Part shown: piece after piece, positions 1 through 6,948 of the stretch
How the letters are laid out: every line of letters starts with the position of its first letter
How positions within the stretch are numbered: the stretch's first letter is position 1
Source: JBAZYK01 sp964582265
GTDB taxonomy: Bacteria > Patescibacteriota > Gracilibacteria > UBA1369
Direction of reading: 5' to 3'
Length of the DNA stretch: 10,943 bases
NCBI GenBank assembly: GCA_964582265.1
Contig: CAZOQT010000040.1
Location: 1-10,943, forward strand
Position numbers and translations under genes: made by a program
The notes under the pieces: generated by a model
The model's database searches: none
What the model saw: the letters and a program-made list of their open reading frames with translations, nothing else
Told to the model about the DNA's origin: nothing

Positions 1-56
1 CGAACCACCGACCTCCGGGTTATGAGCCCGACGAGCTGCCACTGCTCTACCCCGCG
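1..56 (-). tRNA. Initiator tRNA-Met (fMet, CAT anticodon), 3' end cut by window edge
   Basis: Read on the minus strand from position 56, the sequence folds as the 5' three quarters of a tRNA: acceptor strand CGCGGGG, T8-A9, D-stem GAGC/GCTC around a 7-nt loop, anticodon stem TCGGG/CCCGG around loop CTCATAA, then a variable loop AGGTC and the start of the T-arm. The CAT anticodon makes it a Met-type tRNA. A 5' C at position 1 (which in initiators cannot pair with base 72) and three stacked G-C pairs at the bottom of the anticodon stem are hallmarks of bacterial initiator tRNA, so fMet rather than elongator Met or Ile2. The first anticodon-stem pair is a T-G wobble. The T-loop and 3' acceptor strand lie outside the window. 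It sits 68 bp downstream of the ftsB-like gene on the same strand. A poor -10-like CATAAA at 65-70 has no matching -35 box, so co-transcription with ftsB is possible but unproven. Confidence 0.93.
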
Positions 57-87
57 TCAAAAGTTTTATGCCTACTAACTTCTTATT

Positions 88-118
88 TAGACCTGGAATT
101 TGATTCCGCCCTAGTCTA
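88..118. other. Imperfect inverted repeat between the ftsB-like gene and tRNA-fMet
   Basis: TAGAC (88-92) pairs with GTCTA (114-118), and GGAAT (95-99) pairs with ATTCC (103-107) around a 3-nt loop. An asymmetric internal loop (2 versus 6 nt) separates the two stems. It begins 6 bp past the ftsB stop on the minus strand. No T-run follows on either strand, so it does not look like a classical intrinsic terminator. It could be a processing or mRNA 3'-end structure, or chance. Confidence 0.3.
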
Positions 119-124
119 CGTGCT

Positions 125-535
125 CTAGCTTCGAATGTCAAAGAAAAACTTCCACCACTTTTGTGGATTTCCAAGAGGTCTGATCGATAAATTTTCCCTA
201 TTGCTATCACTAATTTCGTCATCTCCTAAATTTTTTGGGAAATCAGAAGACGGTATAATAATTACCTGTTCGCCCGGATTCACCAATCCCAGATTTTGTT
301 TAGCGATCTTTTCTACATATGCACTTGAACTGTAATAGCCATAATCAAGCTCCTTTTGTTTGTTATCTAGAGCTATTTTCTCGTTTTCCTTCATGAAATT
401 GGCAATATGCTGATCGATCTGATAGCTCTTGTACACAGAAACTGTCAACGTATAAAGCAAGTATGACACAACCAAAAATTCCGCAATTATGACGACTTTT
501 GTGAATTTTGAGGTATGATTAAGGCGAAAAGCCAT
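125..535 (-). CDS. FtsB/DivIC-type septum formation initiator protein
   Basis: This is a small bitopic membrane protein of 136 residues. A basic N-terminus is followed by one transmembrane helix (about 14-34), a polar heptad-like coiled-coil region (about 35-64) and a conserved block YVEKIAKQNLGLVNPGE (73-89) followed by VIII. That block is the signature of the FtsB/DivIC family. In other bacteria these proteins bridge FtsL and FtsQ/DivIB in the divisome and help activate septal peptidoglycan synthesis. The tail is Trp/aromatic-rich (QKWWKFFF, 125-132). The ATG at 535 is preferred over an in-frame TTG at 553, because the six extra residues lie in a poly-T tract and would overlap the divergent murC promoter. 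No Shine-Dalgarno motif is visible. It is divergent from murC, so division and wall-precursor genes share a control region, and tRNA-fMet lies downstream. FtsB and DivIC cannot be separated by sequence alone. Confidence 0.88.
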   Translation of the reverse strand: MAFRLNHTSKFTKVVIIAEFLVVSYLLYTLTVSVYKSYQIDQHIANFMKENEKIALDNKQKELDYGYYSSSAYVEKIAKQNLGLVNPGEQVIIIPSSDFPKNLGDDEISDSNRENLSIRPLGNPQKWWKFFFDIRS

Positions 536-537
536 AG

Positions 538-565
538 TTGAAAAAAAGAACAAAAAAAATATACT
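538..565 (+). promoter_or_regulatory. Predicted sigma70-type promoter of murC
   Basis: TTGAAA (538-543) and TATACT (560-565) are separated by 16 bp, with an A-rich spacer. Transcription would start near 572, giving a leader of about 35 nt before the murC ATG at 607. On the opposite strand the same block reads TATAGT (563-568), a possible overlapping -10 for the ftsB-like gene, but no good -35 lies at the right distance for it. Confidence 0.6.
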
Positions 566-606
566 ATAAAGGCCTTAAGATCGCAAATCGCATCAATAAA
601 AATCTC

Positions 607-1968
607 ATGGACAATAAACTATTAGTAGCAACCAACATTCATTTTATCGGGATTGCCGGAAGCGGCATGAGCGGCCTTGCTCGTTTGTTACACAAAAAAG
701 GAAAAAAAATAACAGGCTCCGACCAAAACGCAAATAACACTTTTTTAGCATTAAAAAAAGAAAATATTAAGGTTGCTCTTGGTCACAAAGCTGGCAATCT
801 TCCTAAAAATGCAGAGCTGGTAATTTATTCTCCAGCAGTTGATGATAACAACCCAGAGCTTAAAGAAGCCAAGAAAAGAAAATTAAAATGCTTAACATAC
901 CCTCAGGCAGTTGGTTTGCTCACTCAAAATTACACTACCATTAGCGTCTGTGGAACACACGGAAAAACAACAACCACATCCATGCTAGCCTTAGGTTTAA
1001 TCGCGGCAAAGCAGGACCCCACAGTTATTGTTGGCGCCAGCCTAAAAGAATTTAAGCAAAAAAACGAACGCCTTGGAAAAGGGGATTACTTTGTATTAGA
1101 AAGCTGTGAATATCGCCGCGGTTTTTTAAATTATTGTCCTAAAATTATTGTCATTACTAATATCGAGCCGGATCACCTGGATTACTATAAAAATTTAAAG
1201 GACTATATAAATGCCTTCCAGGAGTTTTGCGAAAAATTACCCAAGGATGGCTTAATAGTTTGCAATATTGATGATGCAAATGTTAAAGAGGTCATAAAAA
1301 AAATAAAAAATAAACCAACCGTTGTAACATTTGGAAAAAGCCCAAATGCAGACTACAGGTTACAAAATAGTCAGATTTATTTTGGTAATACCAGGTTGGC
1401 AGAACTAAATTTAAAAATTCCCGGACAACATAATTTAATGAATGCTGCTGCAGTTATTGCGCTGGCACATCACCTAAAAATAGAGCTTAAGCCAGTCCTG
1501 AAAAGCTTGCATAGTTATCATGGCGCCGCAAGACGATACGAGCTAAAAGGTAAAATCGGCAAAACTATTTTTATTGATGATTACGCGCATCACCCAACAG
1601 AAATCAAAGCCACTTTAAAAGCCGCTCGTGAAAAATTCCCAAGCAAAAAGATTCTGTGCGTTTTTCAACCTCATCAATACAGCCGCACATATAAATTGTT
1701 AAATGGCTTTGCTGAATCCTTTAATGATGTAGATGAGGTAATTATTCCCAATATATTGAAAGTTCGTGACTCAGCTGCGGACTTAAAGAAAGTAAACGTT
1801 GCCAAACTCATCCAGAAAATTTCTAAACATCAGCCAAATATAAATGATGGCAATGGGCTTAAAAACACTACTAAAATCATCAAGAAAAACATTAAAAGTT
1901 ATGACGTTGTCATAACAATGGGAGCAGGGGACGTATATAAAATTGCAGATGATCTTTTAAAAAGCTAA
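607..1968 (+). CDS. murC: UDP-N-acetylmuramate--L-alanine ligase (MurC)
   Basis: This cytoplasmic Mur ligase adds L-Ala to UDP-MurNAc using ATP, the first amino-acid step of the peptidoglycan stem peptide. At 453 residues it has normal family length. The N-terminal Rossmann-like UDP-binding motif is IHFIGIAGSGMSGLA (11-25). The ATP P-loop is CGTHGKTTTTSML (115-127). The central domain has LESCEYRRGFL and TNIEPDHLDYY (about 164-194), PGQHNLMNAAA (272-282) is the ligase hinge region, and the C-terminal domain has GAARRYELKG, IDDYAHHPTEI (323-333) and FQPHQYSR (353-360). The HFIGIGGxGMSG-like start and YAHHP motif favour MurC over MurD/E/F. An in-frame TTG at 538 would extend it by 23 lysine-rich residues. 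The ATG at 607 is chosen because homology begins just after it and the TTG is part of the predicted -35 box. There is no SD motif. The stop codon overlaps the convergent cysS stop. Confidence 0.96.
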   Translation: MDNKLLVATNIHFIGIAGSGMSGLARLLHKKGKKITGSDQNANNTFLALKKENIKVALGHKAGNLPKNAELVIYSPAVDDNNPELKEAKKRKLKCLTYPQAVGLLTQNYTTISVCGTHGKTTTTSMLALGLIAAKQDPTVIVGASLKEFKQKNERLGKGDYFVLESCEYRRGFLNYCPKIIVITNIEPDHLDYYKNLKDYINAFQEFCEKLPKDGLIVCNIDDANVKEVIKKIKNKPTVVTFGKSPNADYRLQNSQIYFGNTRLAELNLKIPGQHNLMNAAAVIALAHHLKIELKPVLKSLHSYHGAARRYELKGKIGKTIFIDDYAHHPTEIKATLKAAREKFPSKKILCVFQPHQYSRTYKLLNGFAESFNDVDEVIIPNILKVRDSAADLKKVNVAKLIQKISKHQPNINDGNGLKNTTKIIKKNIKSYDVVITMGAGDVYKIADDLLKS

Positions 1969-3359
1969 ACTTTTTTCCAGATTGTTCCGTCAGCCGAGTC
2001 TTCAAGCTGTATACCCATTTTTAAAAGCTCATCACGGATTTGGTCAGACGTCTTCCAGTCCTTTGCTTTACGAGCTGCATTTCGCCTTTCAATTAGGTCC
2101 AAAATGTTTTGATCAACCGTGGCCACTTTTGCAGGCTCAAAAACCCCAAAAACAAAGTCTAAGTTTTGCATCAAAGCAATAATTTGTTTTTGCTCATCTA
2201 CAGATACTCTCTTGTCGTCTAAAAGCTTATTTAAGATCTTCATACTTTCAAACCAGGCAGCCATTCCACCGGAAGTATCAAAATCATCATCCATTCTTTC
2301 TTCAAAGGCTTGTCGTGTTTTATCCAATAATTCACTTATATACTTATCCTGCTCATTATTTTCTTCGGCCGTCTTATAATTTCTGATTTTACGAGCAAAA
2401 TCATGTAGTCTGGTTAGAGTATTCTTCGCCTGTTCCAAAATTTCATGCGTAAAATCAATTGGAGAGCGATAATGTGTCTGTAAAAACAACAATCTTACGG
2501 CCTGAGGATCATATTTTGCAAAGATATCACGGAGCGTAAAAAAGTTACCAAGCGACTTAGACATCTTTTCATTATCAATTCTAATAAACCCATTATGAAG
2601 CCAGTATTTTGCAAATAATGCATTGTTTGCAGCTTCACTCTGTGCGATTTCACATTCATGATGAGGGAAAACAAGATCTGCGCCACCTCCATGAATATCA
2701 AATGTCACACCTAAATTTTGCTTACTCATAGCGCTACATTCAATGTGCCATCCCGGTCTTCCATCCCCCCATGGACTTTTCCAGGTTGGCTCTCCGGGTT
2801 TAGAAAATTTCCAAAGTACAAAATCCTGCTGACTTCTTTTTCCCTCCTTAATAGCAACCCTTGAACCTGCAATTAACTTGTCCAGCTTTTGTTTGGATAA
2901 TTTTCCATAATCTTTAAATTTACTGACATCAAAATAAACTCCATCATTAAGAACATAAGCAAATCCATTTTTATCCAATTCCATAATGATTTCGATCATT
3001 TGATCCACATACTCAGTTGCTCTGGGCTGTACATCAGGCTTCATCATACCAAGTGCAGCATAATCTTTATCGTATTCCGGCATAATTTGTGCAGCAAGTT
3101 CAGCAACAGTAATCTTTTTTTGTTCCGCTCTTTGGATCAGCTTGTCATCAATATCTGTGTAATTAGAAACATATTTAACCTTGTAACCTTTAAAAATTAG
3201 GTATTTTCTGATTACATCAAAACTCACAGCGCTGCGACCATGCCCCAAGTGACCTAAATCATAAACAGTGGGGCCACAAACATACATTCCCACTTGATCC
3301 TTATTTACAGGTCTAAAAACCTCTTTCTTTGCAGATAAAGTATTATAAATTGTTAACAT
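1965..3359 (-). CDS. cysS: Cysteinyl-tRNA synthetase
   Basis: This class I aminoacyl-tRNA synthetase charges tRNA-Cys with cysteine using ATP. At 464 residues it has typical length. The start MLTIYNTLSAKKEVF is characteristic. It is followed by CGPTVYD (28-34) with zinc ligand Cys28, a HIGH-box variant HLGH (37-40), NYTDIDDKLI (66-75), WHIECSAMS (204-212) with zinc ligand Cys208, and GGGADLVFPHHECEIAQ (224-240) with the His and Glu zinc ligands. The KMSKS loop is at 265-269 and is followed by LGNFF. The C-terminal DALR-like anticodon-binding region ends with the usual RRNAARKAKDWKTSDQIRDEL block. Its ATG shares one base with the TGA of the upstream yggT gene (TGATG), which suggests translational coupling. 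At its 3' end it overlaps the last four bases of convergent murC, so neither gene has room for a separate terminator. Confidence 0.97.
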   Translation of the reverse strand: MLTIYNTLSAKKEVFRPVNKDQVGMYVCGPTVYDLGHLGHGRSAVSFDVIRKYLIFKGYKVKYVSNYTDIDDKLIQRAEQKKITVAELAAQIMPEYDKDYAALGMMKPDVQPRATEYVDQMIEIIMELDKNGFAYVLNDGVYFDVSKFKDYGKLSKQKLDKLIAGSRVAIKEGKRSQQDFVLWKFSKPGEPTWKSPWGDGRPGWHIECSAMSKQNLGVTFDIHGGGADLVFPHHECEIAQSEAANNALFAKYWLHNGFIRIDNEKMSKSLGNFFTLRDIFAKYDPQAVRLLFLQTHYRSPIDFTHEILEQAKNTLTRLHDFARKIRNYKTAEENNEQDKYISELLDKTRQAFEERMDDDFDTSGGMAAWFESMKILNKLLDDKRVSVDEQKQIIALMQNLDFVFGVFEPAKVATVDQNILDLIERRNAARKAKDWKTSDQIRDELLKMGIQLEDSADGTIWKKV

Positions 3360-3625
3360 CAGGCAAATCCTAAAATTTTAAAAATCAAAGCTCTTATAAG
3401 ATCCAAACCAACTACTGCAATAATTGGTGATATATCAATCATTCCTAAATTTGGTGATATTCTTTTTGCCAAATTAAGAATTGGATCTGTAATTTCAATT
3501 AAAATCTCACCAATTCTGGAGCGCAAATACATTGGATTCCAAGAAAGCAAAACGCGCACCAAAATAGCAAAACTTAAAAGTCCAAATAAAACATTCAAAA
3601 AGTTTGCAATGTAAATAACTGGCAT
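3359..3625 (-). CDS. YggT family integral membrane protein
   Basis: This 88-residue membrane protein has two hydrophobic segments (about 5-27 and 62-86) flanking an amphipathic middle. The family pattern is clear: an FAILVRVLLSWNP stretch (19-31, Ser-Trp-x-Pro core), EITDPILNLAKRISPNLG (44-61) and IDISPIIA (63-70). YggT proteins are widespread in bacteria and plastids. They are often found near cell-division or wall genes, or near pyrroline-5-carboxylate reductase, and roles in osmotic tolerance, division-site organisation and membrane-complex assembly have been suggested, but no biochemical function is settled. Here the gene lies directly upstream of cysS and overlaps it by one base (TGATG). 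No SD motif precedes the ATG. A possible extended -10 promoter lies about 20 bp upstream. Confidence 0.88.
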   Translation of the reverse strand: MPVIYIANFLNVLFGLLSFAILVRVLLSWNPMYLRSRIGEILIEITDPILNLAKRISPNLGMIDISPIIAVVGLDLIRALIFKILGFA

Positions 3626-3646
3626 AGGTCAAATTAAAACACCAGC

Positions 3647-3675
3647 ATTTTAGCAAGGAAACGGTCAAAAATCCA
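3647..3675 (-). promoter_or_regulatory. Possible extended -10 promoter of yggT-cysS
   Basis: On the minus strand TGCTAAAAT (3655-3647) is an extended -10 element. The best -35 candidate, TGGATT (3675-3670), lies 17 bp upstream but matches the consensus poorly. Transcription would start near 3640, leaving a leader of about 15 nt before yggT. A second -35-like TTGACC (3668-3663) is at the wrong spacing. This is the only promoter-like element in the 65-bp gap 3626-3690. Confidence 0.35.
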
Positions 3676-3690
3676 CGGGGAAAATTTTTA

Positions 3691-5850
3691 CTATTTCTTA
3701 AGCAATTTGCGCAACTTTTTCATTGCAGCAGGCGCAATTCCAGATCCGGCCAATAACCAAAGCACTTCAGGGCCATATGCTTGCTGCTCAGGCATGCTGT
3801 AATAATCCGCTGCAGAAGCGTGCATGTCTTGATTATTTGCTATTTGGCCAGTTGCGGCTGGTAAACTACCAACCTCAGAAGCTAATGGTATTCCAGAAAC
3901 AATGTCACTTTTTATCGAGCTCTCACCAGCATTGTTAAATGCAGTAACCGCAAAGTAATATTGTTTTCCATTTTCAAGATTAGGAACATACCAGGTAGTA
4001 GAAGCATCTTTTGTGTCGGCATAACTTTCTAAATTGGCTGCAGAATTTCCATAATAAACTCTATAATGCATTACCGGATTTTCGCTTGTTGTTGCATTCC
4101 AAGTTAAAGTTACTTTTTTATCACCAACGTATGAGATCAACCCGCTTACTCTGCCAGGCAAACCTTCAACCGGTTTTGATTCCTGTGTGATTTGGGTTTG
4201 CGTTTCACTATTTATGGCATCACCATTAGTTACAACAACCTGCGCTTTTGCTTTAAATGAACCCTGATTTCCAAGCTGGTCAACCAGAATAACGTCAATT
4301 GGATAAGCGCCAGGTGTGTTTGGTGCTTGAACCGAGCCAATATAATGACCAGGTTTATCAATACTGGAATTTAACGCGATAATATCATTCTGAAAAACTG
4401 CCGCAGCTTGAGAAAGATTTTCTTCACTCAATACATCAATTTTTATTGCTTGCCCAGGTTTTACATTATCTGTTGGATTCAAACTTACCTCGTCAAGCTC
4501 AGGCGCAGTTGTATCGATTGTAACCTGTATTGTGTCCGAAGTTCCCTTAACTGCTTGATTCTGATCGATCGCAACAACGTAAATATTATGCTGACCATCT
4601 ATTAATGGAATAGTTTGATAAGTAAATTTACCTGAATTATCAGCCTGAACGGTACCCATTTCTTTGCCATTATCAAAAATTTTAACAGTATAAGAAGCGG
4701 GGGCACTTCCTGAAATAGCCAGATTATTTTGACTAAATGTGCCAGCCGCAGGAGAAGTGATAATTGGCTTTATAGATCCTTGTTGAGAACCAGGAGCAAT
4801 ATTTCCGACATTCACTATATAGCTACCTTTAATTAACGCATCATTTTTATCGCTAACAAGGATTTTATAAGTACCATTAGCCGTAAAACTAAGCCCCAAA
4901 CTAAACTGATGAGAACCTAAGTCTTCTGCCTTAAAAGTATAATCTTCTGGCAAACTGACATTATTACTGTTATCCCCCTCAGCAGAAAAATGTACTGTTC
5001 CAGTGTAATTCTGAATTGTTTGATTTAAATCATCCAGCGCCGTAATCTTGAAACTAACATTCTGCCCTACCTGGATATTTGCCGGTAGATCACTGATTTT
5101 AAATTGGCTTAATGCTCCAAAGTCGCTCGCATAAGCAATATCGAACAAATTAAAGTCTCCACCAATATCCGCCAAGTATTGCTGGGAAGATAAAAATGCA
5201 ACCTGAGGACGTTCATCCAAGACTACATTAGCAGTTGAATCTATTGCGGTAATTGTAGAAACACCTCTGTCATTAGCACTTAAAGTAAAATTAGCGACCC
5301 CATTCTTATCGGTCACTCCACCTGGTGTTGAATTTTTTATCATGTCACGATAGCGACTTGAAACTATAGTTACACTGTGGCCAGGATAAGCGTTGCCAAA
5401 AGTATCAACAAGCTTTACAGATATATTGGCTGCATCATTTCCATTATTTTGCAAAACAGTGCGATTTAAGGTGACAGTAGATTTTTTAGCCGAAACTTGG
5501 CCAGGAAAAACCCTGAAAGAGCTTTCCGGTCCCTGACTACCATTTACAAGCACAGAAGCAAAATATTGACCTGCTTTAGTTGTAAAACTTTGCGGTAAAT
5601 CAATCTTGGCTACTCCATTGCGATCCGTTTTTGCCGAAAAAAACGTACCAAGTCCATCAGGTTTTTTTACGTAAAATGCCATTGACTGATTGCCTAAATA
5701 TGGTGAACTCGTAAGCGTGACAGAATATCCGGCCACAGTATTCATAGCTTTTACCGTCACATGCTGGCTAAACGCCAAAGCAGTAGATGAAGTAAAAAAC
5801 ATCAAAATAACTGTATATAAAGCCAAAAGTTTAGATATTTGTTTTTTCAT
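3691..5850 (-). CDS. Secreted multi-domain Ig-like/fibronectin type III surface protein
   Basis: This 719-residue exported protein has no recognisable enzymatic domain. A Sec signal peptide covers residues 1-26 (KK n-region, hydrophobic core, ALA before Phe27). An Ig-like beta domain spans about 30-115. An invasin/Big_1-like domain spans about 123-219 (LVDTFGNAYPGHSVTI and GVTDKNGVANFTL are typical). A further beta-sandwich spans about 250-349 (VGQNVSFKITALDD, YTGTVHFS, GTYKILV), and two bacterial Ig-like domains about 362-446 and 448-541. A fibronectin type III domain spans about 564-655 (VTLTWNAT, YRVYYG, LENGKQYYFAVTAFNNAGES). After a linker the protein ends with YGPEV, a short hydrophobic stretch (696-710) and a lysine-rich tail, the layout of a C-terminal anchoring or sorting signal. 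There is no cysteine. The gene ends with tandem stops TAG-TAA and has its own promoter. The likely role is adhesion or cell-surface structure; the ligand is unknown. Domain boundaries are estimated by eye. Confidence 0.85.
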   Translation of the reverse strand: MKKQISKLLALYTVILMFFTSSTALAFSQHVTVKAMNTVAGYSVTLTSSPYLGNQSMAFYVKKPDGLGTFFSAKTDRNGVAKIDLPQSFTTKAGQYFASVLVNGSQGPESSFRVFPGQVSAKKSTVTLNRTVLQNNGNDAANISVKLVDTFGNAYPGHSVTIVSSRYRDMIKNSTPGGVTDKNGVANFTLSANDRGVSTITAIDSTANVVLDERPQVAFLSSQQYLADIGGDFNLFDIAYASDFGALSQFKISDLPANIQVGQNVSFKITALDDLNQTIQNYTGTVHFSAEGDNSNNVSLPEDYTFKAEDLGSHQFSLGLSFTANGTYKILVSDKNDALIKGSYIVNVGNIAPGSQQGSIKPIITSPAAGTFSQNNLAISGSAPASYTVKIFDNGKEMGTVQADNSGKFTYQTIPLIDGQHNIYVVAIDQNQAVKGTSDTIQVTIDTTAPELDEVSLNPTDNVKPGQAIKIDVLSEENLSQAAAVFQNDIIALNSSIDKPGHYIGSVQAPNTPGAYPIDVILVDQLGNQGSFKAKAQVVVTNGDAINSETQTQITQESKPVEGLPGRVSGLISYVGDKKVTLTWNATTSENPVMHYRVYYGNSAANLESYADTKDASTTWYVPNLENGKQYYFAVTAFNNAGESSIKSDIVSGIPLASEVGSLPAATGQIANNQDMHASAADYYSMPEQQAYGPEVLWLLAGSGIAPAAMKKLRKLLKK

Positions 5851-5875
5851 ATGGGTTTGTTTTTATATTCATATA

Positions 5876-5904
5876 ATTATACCAAAAAACAGGCCTTTTT
5901 ACAA
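5876..5904 (-). promoter_or_regulatory. Predicted sigma70-type promoter of the secreted surface-protein gene
   Basis: On the minus strand TTGTAA (5904-5899) is followed after 17 bp by a perfect TATAAT (5881-5876), which also carries an extended TG motif (TGgTATAAT). Transcription would start near 5869, giving a leader of about 19 nt before the ATG at 5850. No SD motif lies in that leader. It is the best promoter in the window and implies that the surface-protein gene is expressed independently of queA upstream. Confidence 0.7.
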
Positions 5905-5929
5905 TGTACAAGCCAAAAGGTATAAATAA

Positions 5930-6946
5930 TTAAAGTATCAACATGGCGTCTCCAAAACTGTAAAACTTGTAATTATTTCTAATTGCTTCCGCGTAAGCAT
6001 TCATAATCAAATCTTTTCCCGCAAAAGATGAAACCAGCAACATCAAAGAACTCTTGGGCAAATGAAAGTTTGTCACTATGCCACTTACACATTTCCAGTT
6101 ATACCCAGGGTAAATATAAATTCCGGTCTCAGCAATTCCAGGTTTAAAATTATATCCATCAAAGGCACTTTCCAAAACACGCACAGAAGTAGTACCAACC
6201 GCAATAATCCTTCTACCCTCCTTTTTTGCTTTATTTAAGCGTAAAGCGGTACGCTCATCTAGTTCAAAAAACTCTTCATGCATTTTATGTTCTTCAATTT
6301 TCTCTACTTTAATTGGCAAAAATGTTCCTAATCCCACATGCAAAGTCACAAACTCAAGTTGTATACCCGCGTCGGTCAACTCTTTAAGCAATCGCGCAGT
6401 AAAGTGAAGCCCAGCTGTAGGCGCAGCCACACTACCTTCCTTATTAGCATATATGGTCTGATAATCATCAAAGCTAGCTACTGGATTTTTTATATAGGGA
6501 GGAAACGGAGGAGCACCAAGTTTGAATAATTGGTCTTTTAGCGCTTTCCCCGCCAAGGAAAATTTCACCAACCTTCTACCATCATCAAAAACCTCTTCAA
6601 CTTTAAAACTCAAACTTTCGCACAAATTAAATTCCGCGTCCAGTCTCAAGGCCTTTCCTGGCTTACCCAAAATATACCATCTACAATCATCCTTTGGCTT
6701 AATCAGGAAAATCTCAATATTCTTACTTCCATGATTAAATAAAATTCTTGCAGGTATAACCTTAGAGTCATTAAAAACGATTACGTCACCCTTCTTTAGA
6801 AACCTGGTTATATTAAAAAATTTATCATGCAAAATCCGGAGATTGGAACGATTAAGTATCATCAAATTACACGAATCCCTGGGCTCAGATGGCTTTTGAG
6901 CAATCAATTCAGGCGGCAGCAAATAATCAAAATCCGAAAGTAGCAT
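5930..6946 (-). CDS. queA: S-adenosylmethionine:tRNA ribosyltransferase-isomerase (QueA)
   Basis: QueA transfers and rearranges the ribosyl group of SAM onto the preQ1 base at the tRNA wobble position, making epoxyqueuosine, the step before queuosine. At 338 residues it has usual length. Family blocks are seen in order: LLSDFDYLLPPELIAQKP (2-19), GDVIVFNDSKVIPARI (53-68), GAPPFPPYI (144-152), GSVAAPTAGLHFT (171-183), VTLHVGLGTFLPI (200-212), GTTSVRVLES (251-260), GIYIYPGY (275-282) and TNFHLPKSSLMLLVSSFAG (292-310). The usual RDSARLL-like segment is RDSCNLMIL here, with Asn replacing the common Arg. The gene starts 2 bp after the phosphatase stop, so it is probably the last gene of that operon, though the link is likely transcriptional rather than functional. 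No tgt or queG is visible nearby. Confidence 0.96.
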   Translation of the reverse strand: MLLSDFDYLLPPELIAQKPSEPRDSCNLMILNRSNLRILHDKFFNITRFLKKGDVIVFNDSKVIPARILFNHGSKNIEIFLIKPKDDCRWYILGKPGKALRLDAEFNLCESLSFKVEEVFDDGRRLVKFSLAGKALKDQLFKLGAPPFPPYIKNPVASFDDYQTIYANKEGSVAAPTAGLHFTARLLKELTDAGIQLEFVTLHVGLGTFLPIKVEKIEEHKMHEEFFELDERTALRLNKAKKEGRRIIAVGTTSVRVLESAFDGYNFKPGIAETGIYIYPGYNWKCVSGIVTNFHLPKSSLMLLVSSFAGKDLIMNAYAEAIRNNYKFYSFGDAMLIL

Positions 6947-6948
6947 AT

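Noticed and set aside
536..553. TTG start for the ftsB-like gene at 553
   Set aside because: It adds six residues encoded by a poly-T tract and overlaps the divergent promoter; the ATG at 535 gives a normal FtsB N-terminus.
538..606. TTG-initiated N-terminal extension of MurC by 23 residues
   Set aside because: The extension is lysine-rich and outside the family's conserved start, its TTG coincides with the -35 box, and the ATG at 607 lies just before the UDP-binding motif.
2119..2379. Plus-strand open frame of 86 codons opposite cysS
   Set aside because: Antisense shadow of a strongly conserved gene, with low-complexity Ser/Lys-rich translation.
3662..3691. AT-rich hairpin (AAAAA/TTTTT arms) after the secreted-protein stop as a terminator
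   Set aside because: The arms are almost pure A/T with a bulge and no T-run follows, so it would be a poor terminator and is expected by chance in this composition.
5882..5925. Possible intrinsic terminator after queA (weak GGCTT/AGGCC stem followed by six T on the minus strand)
   Set aside because: The stem is short with a wobble pair and a long loop, and it overlaps the strong promoter of the next gene; too weak to call.
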